NCBI GenBank assembly: GCA_964346355.1
Contig: CAYFUH010000008.1
Span: 1-58,124, forward strand
Reading direction: 5' to 3'
Length of the DNA: 58,124 nt
Source: UBA6115 sp964346355
Lineage (GTDB): Bacteria; Bacillota; Clostridia; Christensenellales; Aristaeellaceae
The notes under the pieces: generated by a model
Told to the model about the DNA's origin: nothing
What the model saw: only the letters and a program-made list of their open reading frames with translations
The model's database searches: none
In this document: piece by piece, positions 25,078 through 32,267 of the stretch
Layout of the letters: every line of letters starts with the position of its first letter
Position numbering within the stretch: the stretch's first letter is position 1
Made by a program: the position numbers and the translations under genes

Positions 25078-26619
25078 GTGGCTAAGAAACTGACTGCTTT
25101 AATCATCATGGATGGCTTTGGCATCAATGAAAACCCCGTGGGCAACGCCATTCTGGAAGCTGGCACGCCTCATGTGGACCGTCTGATGGCAGCCTTCCCC
25201 CACACCCTGCTGTCCGCGTCCGGGCCGGATGTTGGCCTGCCTCCCGGGCAGATGGGCAACTCCGAGGTGGGTCACCTCAACATCGGCGCAGGGCGCGTCG
25301 TCCGCCAGGAGCTGATGGAGATCACCCATCAGATTCAAACCGGTGAGCTGTTTCAAAAGGATCCCCTGATTTGGGCCATGGACAGCGCGAAAGCGGACAA
25401 CAAAGCCCTGCACTTCATGGGCCTGTTATCAGACGGCGGTGTGCATAGCCATCTGGACCACCTGTTTGCCCTGCTGGATATGGCCAAGGCCCGCGGGCTG
25501 ACCCGCTTTTATGTGCATGCGATGCTGGACGGCCGCGATGTGCCGCCTACCAGCGGCGCCGGCTTTGTGCAGCAGCTGCAGGATAAGCTGGATGACTTGG
25601 GCGTGGGCAAAATTGCCAGCATCCAGGGCCGCTATTGGGGCATGGACCGTGACAACATCTGGGAGCGCGTCCAGCTGGGCTATGACGCCATGGTACTGGG
25701 CGACGGCATCAAGGCCACGCAGCCTGCGCAGGCGGTGCTGGATAGCTATGCCGCCGGCATAACGGATGAGTTTGTCAAACCCATCGTGATGACCAGGGAT
25801 GACGGTACACCGATCGCCCTGGTGCAGGAGGGTGACAGCATGGTCTGCTTCAACTTCCGCCCCGACCGTATGCGCCAGATTACCCGCGCCTTCATCATGG
25901 AGGACTTCAAGGGCTTTGAGCGCGCGACAGGCTTCCTCAACCTGCGCTATGTCACCATGACCCAGTATGACGAAACCTTCACCGGGCTTAAGATTGTCAA
26001 CCCGCCCAGCACCATTACAAACACGTTTGGGGATTACCTGGCGGATTTGGGGCTGACCCAGGTGCGCATCGCGGAGACACAGAAATACCCGCACGTCACC
26101 TTTTTCTTCAACGGCGGCGTTGAGAAATCCAGCGCCGGGGAGGACCGTTTCCTGATTCCTTCCAGCAAGGTGGCCACCTTCGACTTAAAGCCGGAAATGT
26201 CGGCGCCCGAGGTGACTGAAAAAGCGCTGGAGCTGATTAACTCCCAGCAGTATGACGTGATGATCCTGAACTTCGCCAACTGCGACATGGTGGGCCATAC
26301 CGGCGTCATCCCGGCGGCTGTGGAAGCCGTGCGCGAGGTGGACAAGGACGTGGGCCTGCTTGTAGACCGCATTCTGGAGTTGGGCGGCGAGGTCTTTGTG
26401 ACCGCTGATCACGGCAATGCCGACCAGATGATTGACTATGAAACCGGCATGCCCTTTACGGCGCACACCACCAACCCTGTCCCCTTTATCGCCTGCGGGG
26501 AAACCTTCAAGGGCAAAATGCTGCGCACCGGCGGCCGCCTGGCTGACATTGCGCCCACCATGCTCAAGGCCATGGGCATTCCCATCCCCAAGGACATGAC
26601 CGGGGAACCGCTTTACTAA
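25078..26619 (+). CDS. gpmI: 2,3-bisphosphoglycerate-independent phosphoglycerate mutase
   Basis: 513 residues from a GTG. Alkaline-phosphatase-fold, Mn-dependent enzyme converting 3-phosphoglycerate to 2-phosphoglycerate. The N-terminus has LIIMDGFGINE and the catalytic serine lies in QMGNSEVGHLNIGAGR. Further metal and substrate motifs are MLDGRDVPPTS, NFRPDRMRQITRAF and TADHGNADQM. Last gene of the cggR operon; eno does not follow. Confidence 0.97.
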   Translation: MAKKLTALIIMDGFGINENPVGNAILEAGTPHVDRLMAAFPHTLLSASGPDVGLPPGQMGNSEVGHLNIGAGRVVRQELMEITHQIQTGELFQKDPLIWAMDSAKADNKALHFMGLLSDGGVHSHLDHLFALLDMAKARGLTRFYVHAMLDGRDVPPTSGAGFVQQLQDKLDDLGVGKIASIQGRYWGMDRDNIWERVQLGYDAMVLGDGIKATQPAQAVLDSYAAGITDEFVKPIVMTRDDGTPIALVQEGDSMVCFNFRPDRMRQITRAFIMEDFKGFERATGFLNLRYVTMTQYDETFTGLKIVNPPSTITNTFGDYLADLGLTQVRIAETQKYPHVTFFFNGGVEKSSAGEDRFLIPSSKVATFDLKPEMSAPEVTEKALELINSQQYDVMILNFANCDMVGHTGVIPAAVEAVREVDKDVGLLVDRILELGGEVFVTADHGNADQMIDYETGMPFTAHTTNPVPFIACGETFKGKMLRTGGRLADIAPTMLKAMGIPIPKDMTGEPLY

Positions 26620-26633
26620 GGTAGAAAGAAACA

Positions 26634-26668
26634 AAAAGCTGCGGAGCAAACGCTTCGCAGCTTTTTTG
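26634..26668. terminator. Bidirectional terminator between gpmI and the metallo-beta-lactamase gene
   Basis: A 10-bp stem (GCTGCGGAGC with GCTTCGCAGC) flanked by A5 on the left and T6 on the right serves both converging genes. Confidence 0.9.
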
Positions 26669-26681
26669 GTTATGCGGTGAA

Positions 26682-27596
26682 TCAGTCCAGCTTGGTTTGC
26701 TGCACATACCAGACTTCGCCGTCCGTCTGCAGGCTGACCGTGCCCATGGAGATGAAGTAGTGCGGCATGCCGGCGCTCACCAGCTGCTTGGCCAGGGTGG
26801 CACCGCCGTCCATGTTGCTGGTGATGACAAAGAGCTCTGGGCTGGTGGCGTCCAGAAATTCCTGGCGCAGGCGGTTGATGCCGTGGTGGGGGGACTTAAT
26901 GATGTCCACATCCATGTAGTCGGCATAATCCTCCTGCACCTCCCCCAGGCTGGCGCCGGTGACGTCCGCGGGCAGCAGGATGCTGGCGTTCTTGTAGCGC
27001 ACATGCAGCATCATGCTGCGGGCGTTCACCCCGGTCTGGTGTTCACGGGTGTTTTGGAGGAAGGTGAGCTCCGCCCCGCCCAGCATCATGGTTTCCCCCG
27101 GCACCACCGTGCGCAGCGGGATGCCTTTTGCGTCCAAAGCGTTATAGAGCTTGGTCAGCTCCGGCAGGCGGGCCTCCCTGGTGTACTTGGACAGGTATTC
27201 TCTGGCGGTGTAGCCCAGCTCCACCAGGCGGGTGGAGGCCTCGATGTGGTCATCGTGGGAATGGGTGTTGAAGAAGTAGGTGAAGCCGGTGATGCCCTGG
27301 GACTTGAAGAACAATTCCAGCATCGCGGCCTTGCCGCGGGTGCCGCCGTCAATCATCATGGACTCACCGCCCATGCGTAGCAGGATGGCGTCCCCCACCT
27401 TGACGTTGATGATGTCCACCTGGAGAATGCCGTCTTCTGCGGCAAAAGGCGCTTGTTCCAGCGTCTGCGCCGGGGCGAAGGGCGCCTTGGAAGCAGAGGG
27501 CGCGTGGAAGACCTTGGCAACCTGGGTTTCCATGAGGCCCAGGGCCGGGGACAGCAGCAGGAGCAGGGCCAGAAACAGGGGCAGTCTTTTCTTCAT
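26682..27596 (-). CDS. Secreted metallo-beta-lactamase-fold hydrolase (ComEC C-terminal-like)
   Basis: 304 residues. A signal peptide (MKKRLPLFLALLLLLSPALG) is followed by a metallo-beta-lactamase domain. The metal motif is NTHSHDDHIEAS, preceded by MMIDGGTRGK, and SPHHGINRL gives the later His residue. This pattern matches the competence-type MBL family related to the ComEC C-terminal domain, some of which are nucleases, but the substrate is unknown. The ATG at 27596 follows AAAAGGAAC and starts the signal peptide cleanly. It lies 39 bases downstream of pfkA on the same strand. Confidence 0.85.
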   Translation of the reverse strand: MKKRLPLFLALLLLLSPALGLMETQVAKVFHAPSASKAPFAPAQTLEQAPFAAEDGILQVDIINVKVGDAILLRMGGESMMIDGGTRGKAAMLELFFKSQGITGFTYFFNTHSHDDHIEASTRLVELGYTAREYLSKYTREARLPELTKLYNALDAKGIPLRTVVPGETMMLGGAELTFLQNTREHQTGVNARSMMLHVRYKNASILLPADVTGASLGEVQEDYADYMDVDIIKSPHHGINRLRQEFLDATSPELFVITSNMDGGATLAKQLVSAGMPHYFISMGTVSLQTDGEVWYVQQTKLD

Positions 27597-27635
27597 TGAG
27601 TTCCTTTTTGTCTTGATGCCTTCCCGCATCCCGGC

Positions 27636-28679
27636 TTAGAGGGAGTTGATGAGGCGGTAGATGTCCTTCTTGAACTTGGGTTTGGTGGGCAGCGCTTTTT
27701 CAATGGGCATGTGGAAGACACGGCCATGGCGCATGCCGATGACCTCGTTGCCGATGCCCTGCTTGAGCAGCTCGACCGCCATGTGCGCGGATTCAAAGGC
27801 GAAGGCCGCGTCCTGGGCGGTGGGCTCATGCCCGCGCTGGGTGTAGCCGATTTGGTTGTAGCGCACCTCGGTGCCGGTCTTGTAGCGCAGCACATGGGCC
27901 AGGCGGCGCACGTTCATGGGCTCGCCCTCAAAGACCTGGGTGTAGTCCTTCAAAAAGGCGTTGAAGTCGTAGGGCTTCATGGTCTTGTAGGCGCCTTCGG
28001 CCACGACGATGGTGGCGCGGGTGTTGCCGCGGCGCACCAGGGAATTGAGGCGGTCGACAAAGAACATGAGGTCCCAGTTTTTGACCTCCGGCACAATCAC
28101 GATTTCAGCGCCGGTGGACATGGCGGTGGACATGGCGATGTCCCCGCAGTTGCGGCCCATCACTTCCACCACCGCCGGGCGGTCGTGGGAGCGGGAGGTG
28201 GCGCGGATGGCGCGCACGGCGTCCACGCAGACGTTGACCGCGGTGTCAAAACCCAGGGAGGTCTCCGAATACTCCAGATCGTTGTCGATGGTGCCGGGGA
28301 TGCCGATGCAGGGCATGCCCAGCTTGCTCAAGGCCAGCGCGCCCTGGTAGGAACCGTCCCCGCCGATGACCACAAGGCCCGCGACGTTCAGGTCGCGCAG
28401 GAACTTGACCGCTTTTTGCTGGTATTCCAGGTGGTAAAACTCTTCACAGCGTGCCGTGCGAAGGTAGGTGCCGGGCAGGTCCGCGATGTCCAGCATGGTG
28501 TCCAGGGTCAGCTGTTGGTAGCTGTCCTCCGGGCTGAACTTGCCAATCAGGCCGTTGTAACCACGCTTGATGCCAATCAGGGGCATGCCGGCCAGGGCGG
28601 AAAAACGCGCCACCTCGGTGACGGCGGCGTTCATGCCGGGGCTGTCCCCGCCGCTGGTGAGCACTGCGATTTTTTTCAT
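27636..28679 (-). CDS. pfkA: ATP-type 6-phosphofructokinase
   Basis: 347 residues. Phosphorylates fructose 6-phosphate. The nucleotide loop reads VVIGGDGSYQGA with Gly at the position equivalent to E. coli 104, and IPGTIDND has Gly at 124 plus the catalytic Asp; both glycines mark ATP as donor. VEVMGRNCGDIA is the substrate loop. About 25 residues longer than E. coli PfkA, with the additions toward the C-terminus. The ribosome site is weak (GGGGG). It follows a PPi-type PFK. Confidence 0.93.
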   Translation of the reverse strand: MKKIAVLTSGGDSPGMNAAVTEVARFSALAGMPLIGIKRGYNGLIGKFSPEDSYQQLTLDTMLDIADLPGTYLRTARCEEFYHLEYQQKAVKFLRDLNVAGLVVIGGDGSYQGALALSKLGMPCIGIPGTIDNDLEYSETSLGFDTAVNVCVDAVRAIRATSRSHDRPAVVEVMGRNCGDIAMSTAMSTGAEIVIVPEVKNWDLMFFVDRLNSLVRRGNTRATIVVAEGAYKTMKPYDFNAFLKDYTQVFEGEPMNVRRLAHVLRYKTGTEVRYNQIGYTQRGHEPTAQDAAFAFESAHMAVELLKQGIGNEVIGMRHGRVFHMPIEKALPTKPKFKKDIYRLINSL

Positions 28680-28710
28680 GGTTTTACCCCCAGGTTGTGT
28701 GTTCTTGGAA

Positions 28711-28741
28711 GAAAAAAGGCAGGACGGCTCGCCATCCTGCC
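28711..28741 (-). terminator. Terminator between the PPi-PFK gene and pfkA
   Basis: Minus-strand hairpin with arms GGCAGGATGG and CCGTCCTGCC followed by TTTTTTC. Since only about 30 bases separate it from pfkA, pfkA expression may rely on readthrough. Confidence 0.85.
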
Positions 28742-28752
28742 CTGTGTGTGCC

Positions 28753-29964
28753 TTATTTGTTGAGGATCTTCTGTGCCAGCGGCGCGCGCAGGGAGGCGTA
28801 ATGGGTTTCAGCCCCCAGCAGCGGACGCAGGTAGTGGATGAAGGCGTCGGAGACGTTGTTGCCGGCCTTGTTGATGAAGCTGTCGGGCATCAAGCGGGTC
28901 TTGGCGGCGATTTCCTTCAGGTTGGTCAGGCGGTAGTCCACAGAGTAATCCCCGGTGCGGTGGATGGTGATGGAGCCGTCCACATTGTGCCAGATGGCAA
29001 ACTGCGCGGCCTTCTCACCCACTTCGCGGGCTTCCTGCTGGTCGACCTCGGACACGCAGCCTAAGAAGGAGCGCTGCAGGTAGCCCAGGGTGTCAGAGCG
29101 CACACGCTTGAGGCCAAGCTTTTCCTTAATCTGGTTGGCCAGCTGCTCGCCCAGGGCGCCGGTGCCGGACAGCTGCATGTTGCCGTGGGCGTCACGCTCG
29201 GTCTCCATGAGTTTGGCCAGGATGGGGGTGCCGCTGGCGTCCTGGATGCCTTCTGACACCGCCACCAGGCAGCGGCCATGCTTGTCGTACATGGCTTTGA
29301 CATCGCTTAAGAAGTTGTCAATCTCAAAGGCGCGCTCGGGCACATAGACCAGGTGCGGGCCGTCATCGATGTTCTTGCGGGCCGCGGCGGCGGCAGCGGT
29401 GAGAAAGCCGGCATGACGGCCCATCACAACGCCGATGTGGACGCCGGGCAGGGCGCGGTTGTCCAGGTTGAGCCCGGCAAAGGCCTGGGACACAAACTTG
29501 GCCGCGGAGGGGAAACCCGGGGTGTGGTCGTTGACCATGAGGTCGTTGTCGATGGTCTTGGGGATGTGGATGGCGCGGAACTCGTACTTGCTGCGCTCTG
29601 CTTCTTCGTTGACGATGCGGACCGTATCGGAGGAGTCGTTGCCGCCGATGTAGAAGAAATAGCGCACATCATGCGCGCGGAAGACCTTGAAAATCTCCTC
29701 GCAGTATTTCTGATCGGGCTTGTCCCGGGTGGAGGACAAGGCGGAGGAAGGCGTCACCGCGACGCGTTCCAGGTTGTGGGTGGTCTCCTGGGTCAAGTCC
29801 ATGAAGCGCTCATCAATAATGCCGCGCACGCCGCCCACCGCGCCGTACACCTTGGTAATCTGGGGGAACTTGCGGCTTTCCAGCACCGCGCCAACCAAGG
29901 ACTGGTTGATGACCGCGGTGGGCCCGCCACCCTGTGCGACAACTACTTTACCTTTTAATTCCAT
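28753..29964 (-). CDS. pfp: PPi-type phosphofructokinase (diphosphate-fructose-6-phosphate 1-phosphotransferase)
   Basis: 403 residues of the PFK superfamily. The donor loop reads YIGGNDSSDT, placing Asp where ATP enzymes have Gly104, and the next motif is IPKTIDND with Lys at the 124 position. Asp104/Lys124 is the established signature of pyrophosphate-dependent enzymes, which work reversibly and save ATP. VVMGRHAGFLTAAAA is the substrate loop. The ATG at 29964 follows AAGGAAACC; the longer in-frame start at 30015 lies inside the upstream hairpin. It is downstream of fba. Confidence 0.92.
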   Translation of the reverse strand: MELKGKVVVAQGGGPTAVINQSLVGAVLESRKFPQITKVYGAVGGVRGIIDERFMDLTQETTHNLERVAVTPSSALSSTRDKPDQKYCEEIFKVFRAHDVRYFFYIGGNDSSDTVRIVNEEAERSKYEFRAIHIPKTIDNDLMVNDHTPGFPSAAKFVSQAFAGLNLDNRALPGVHIGVVMGRHAGFLTAAAAAARKNIDDGPHLVYVPERAFEIDNFLSDVKAMYDKHGRCLVAVSEGIQDASGTPILAKLMETERDAHGNMQLSGTGALGEQLANQIKEKLGLKRVRSDTLGYLQRSFLGCVSEVDQQEAREVGEKAAQFAIWHNVDGSITIHRTGDYSVDYRLTNLKEIAAKTRLMPDSFINKAGNNVSDAFIHYLRPLLGAETHYASLRAPLAQKILNK

Positions 29965-29993
29965 GAGGTTTCCTTCCTTAAATAAACATGATA

Positions 29994-30022
29994 ATGCCCG
30001 GTGCGCGAAAAACACCGGGCAT
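29994..30022 (-). terminator. Hairpin between fba and the PPi-PFK gene
   Basis: A perfect 10-bp stem, ATGCCCGGTG (29994-30003) with CACCGGGCAT (30013-30022). The minus-strand tail (TATCATG) is a poor U-tract, so this is a leaky terminator or a processing site. Confidence 0.6.
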
Positions 30023-30030
30023 GAATAAGC

Positions 30031-30960
30031 TTAGCCTTTGCCGTTGCAGCCTAAGACGTTTACGATCTTGTGGCGGACCATGCCCTTGAGCGCGGCGCGC
30101 GCATCTGACAGATACTGACGCGGGTCAAAGTGATCCGGATGCTCCGCGAAATGCTTGCGGATGACGCCGGTGAAGGCGAGTCGCAGGTCGGAGTCAATGT
30201 TGATTTTGCAGACGGCCATGGAGGCAGCCTTGCGCAGCATCTCCTCGGGCACGCCCTGCGCGCCATCCAGTTTGCCGCCGAATTGGTTGATCATCTCAAC
30301 ATATTCGGGGATGACGCTGGACGCGCCGTGCAGCACGATGGGGAAACCGGGCAGACGGCGGCTGATCTCTTCCAGGATGTCAAAGCGCAGCTTGGGCTCG
30401 CCCTTGAACTTGAACGCGCCGTGGCTGGTGCCAATGGCAATGGCCAGGCTGTCCACGCCGGTCTTGGAGACGAACTCTTCCACCTCTTCGGGTTTGGTGT
30501 AGCTGGAGTCTTCCTCGGAGACTTTGATGTCATCCTCCACCCCGGCCAGGCGGCCCAGTTCGCCTTCCACAGTGACGTCATACTTGTGGGCGTACTCCAC
30601 CACGCGGCGGGTGAGCTCGATGTTTTCCTGCATGGGCAGATGGGATCCGTCAATCATGACAGAGGTGAAGCCGCCGTCGATGCAGGCCTTGCAGGTTTCA
30701 AAATCCGGGCCGTGGTCCAGGTGCACCACGATGTCCAGATCGCTGGTTTCAACTGCCGCTTCGATGAGCTTCATCAAATAGGTATGGTTCGCGTACTTGC
30801 GGGCGCCCGCGGACACCTGCAGAATTAAGGGGGCTTTTTCCTCAGCCGCGCCTTCCACGATGCCCTGGATGATTTCCATGTTGTTCACGTTAAACGCGCC
30901 TACCGCGTAACCGCCTTCATATGCCTTTTTGAACATTTCCCTTGAATTGACGAGTGCCAT
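30031..30960 (-). CDS. fba: Class II fructose-1,6-bisphosphate aldolase
   Basis: 309 residues. Zn-dependent cleavage of fructose 1,6-bisphosphate to two triose phosphates. Metal and catalytic motifs are VVHLDHGPDFE, IGTSHGAFKF and VLHGASSVI, and the N-terminus VNSREMFKKAYEGGYAVGAFN is typical. The ATG at 30960 has AGGAGGAAGT upstream; an in-frame extension to 31149 lies across the promoter and is spurious. First gene of the fba-pfp-pfkA run, with its own strong promoter. Confidence 0.97.
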   Translation of the reverse strand: MALVNSREMFKKAYEGGYAVGAFNVNNMEIIQGIVEGAAEEKAPLILQVSAGARKYANHTYLMKLIEAAVETSDLDIVVHLDHGPDFETCKACIDGGFTSVMIDGSHLPMQENIELTRRVVEYAHKYDVTVEGELGRLAGVEDDIKVSEEDSSYTKPEEVEEFVSKTGVDSLAIAIGTSHGAFKFKGEPKLRFDILEEISRRLPGFPIVLHGASSVIPEYVEMINQFGGKLDGAQGVPEEMLRKAASMAVCKINIDSDLRLAFTGVIRKHFAEHPDHFDPRQYLSDARAALKGMVRHKIVNVLGCNGKG

Positions 30961-31003
30961 ACTTCCTCCTAACTGCCAAAAAATTGGGCAGGACTTTTTC
31001 ATT

Positions 31004-31032
31004 AGTATACCGTGTGACACATACAGTGTCAA
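31004..31032 (-). promoter_or_regulatory. fba promoter (minus)
   Basis: Perfect -35 TTGACA (31027-31032 on the minus strand), 17-base spacer, -10 TATACT (31004-31009). Confidence 0.88.
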
Positions 31033-31048
31033 ACCGATAAATTGACAC
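31026..31048. promoter_or_regulatory. Inverted repeat made by the two back-to-back -35 boxes
   Basis: GTGTCAA, nine bases, TTGACAC: a perfect 7-bp inverted repeat centred between two divergent promoters. It could be an operator, or simply the symmetry of two consensus -35 boxes. Confidence 0.55.
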
Positions 31049-31070
31049 AAATCCCCATTCCGTCTATACT
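31042..31070 (+). promoter_or_regulatory. Promoter of the E2-like gene (plus)
   Basis: Perfect -35 TTGACA (31042-31047), 17-base spacer, -10 TATACT (31065-31070), the same hexamers and spacing as the fba promoter in the other direction. Confidence 0.88.
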
Positions 31071-31114
31071 TCTGACAACTTGAGTCGGAATTGACTGAAA
31101 GGCGAGGTTTTGCC

Positions 31115-32059
31115 ATGTTTGGAAAACGTGGAGACGGATATCTTGTCAAACAGATTGACCCGGTTGTCGGGTTGATGCCCTATTTGATGCCCATGCGCTG
31201 CGACGCGCAGGTGATGCTGACCTACAAAATTGACTACGAAAAACTGGCGCGTTTCATGGCCGAAAAAGGCCGGGACGGCTACCGTATTACTTTTATGGAG
31301 CTGTTTATCGCGGCCTATGTGCGCACCATTTCGCAGCTGCCGCACTTAAACCGTTTTGTGATCAACAAGCGTTACTACACGCGCAAGGACATTGTGTGCT
31401 CCTTTGCGGTGCTGCAGGACACCCCCGATGGCTCGGTGAAGGAAAACGTGGCCAAATGCAAGTTTGACCCGCACGACACCATCTTTGACGTGGCTGCGCG
31501 CATCAAGGAGGCCATCCAGGAAACGCGCAAGGCGGACGCGGACAACAGCACCATGAAGGTGGCCAACCTGCTCAAGCGCCCGCTGGTCGCGAACTTTATT
31601 GTATCCATGGCGCGCATCCTGGACCGCTATGGCCTTTTGCCCCAGTACATCCTGGACGCCAGCCCCTTCCATACCGGGCTGTTCTTCAGCAATAACGCGT
31701 CTATCGGCCTGCCGCCTGTGTTCCACCACATTTATAACTTTGGCTCTACATCGCTGTTTGTGGTCATTGGCAACATCGAGCGCACGGTGCAGATTGACAG
31801 CAATGGCCAGCCAGTGCGCAAGCGCATCCTGCCCGCTGGTGTCACCGCAGATGAGCGCATCTGCGCCGGGATGGAGTATAGCAAGTTCCTGCGCATGTAC
31901 CAGCACCTGCTCAATAACCCCCAGGAGCTGGAAGTGCCGCCTGAGGATGTTTATTTTGATGAAGGGCATGTGATCAGCCTGCCGCCGGTGAAAAAGCCCA
32001 AGAACCGCTTCCGCAGCCGCATGGGCCGGCTGCGGCCCCGGCGAAAGAACGCGTCTTAA
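31115..32059 (+). CDS. Orphan 2-oxoacid dehydrogenase E2-type acyltransferase-fold protein, catalytic motif lost
   Basis: 314 residues. The whole protein resembles the catalytic (CAT-like) domain of E2 acyltransferases: ITFMELFIAAYVRTISQLPHLNRF near residues 58-81, HHIYNFGSTSLFVVIGNIE around 204-222 and a C-terminal motif region. There are no lipoyl or E1/E3-binding domains and no E1 or E3 genes nearby. The usual D-H-R-x-x-D-G reads DERICAG (246-252): the catalytic His is Glu and the partner Asp is Ala. A basic tail (KKPKNRFRSRMGRLRPRRK) ends the chain. It is therefore probably not an acyltransferase of the normal kind; a binding or regulatory role is only a guess. Confidence 0.75.
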   Translation: MFGKRGDGYLVKQIDPVVGLMPYLMPMRCDAQVMLTYKIDYEKLARFMAEKGRDGYRITFMELFIAAYVRTISQLPHLNRFVINKRYYTRKDIVCSFAVLQDTPDGSVKENVAKCKFDPHDTIFDVAARIKEAIQETRKADADNSTMKVANLLKRPLVANFIVSMARILDRYGLLPQYILDASPFHTGLFFSNNASIGLPPVFHHIYNFGSTSLFVVIGNIERTVQIDSNGQPVRKRILPAGVTADERICAGMEYSKFLRMYQHLLNNPQELEVPPEDVYFDEGHVISLPPVKKPKNRFRSRMGRLRPRRKNAS

Positions 32060-32097
32060 AGCAATCGCTTAAAAACACAATACACAGCATCGTGATA

Positions 32098-32140
32098 GAG
32101 CCCATATCCGCCGTCAAGGATGTGGGCTCCTGTTTGCTTC
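32098..32140 (+). terminator. Terminator after the E2-like gene
   Basis: GAGCCCATATCC (32098-32109) pairs with GGATGTGGGCTC (32118-32129), tail CTGTTTGCTTCT. Nothing else recognisable in 32141-32222. Confidence 0.65.
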
Positions 32141-32222
32141 TGCTCACATTGAAGTACACAACAAGCCTGACACTTTGTCCAGCGTTTTTCCGCCCGTTTT
32201 ATATGCTTTCTTTCGGATCGTT

Positions 32223-32251
32223 TTAAGCCCCGACGCGCTGTCGGGGCTTAA
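32223..32251 (-). terminator. Strong stem-loop after ftsH
   Basis: A 12-bp perfect stem, TTAAGCCCCGAC with GTCGGGGCTTAA, loop GCGCT, 17 bases past the ftsH stop. It lacks a U-tract on the minus strand, so it may act as a 3' end protector as well as a terminator. Confidence 0.6.
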
Positions 32252-32267
32252 GACGTTTATATTTTAC

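Noticed and set aside
30961..31149. N-terminal extension of Fba
   Set aside because: It runs through the fba promoter and has no family similarity; the ATG at 30960 has an ideal ribosome site.
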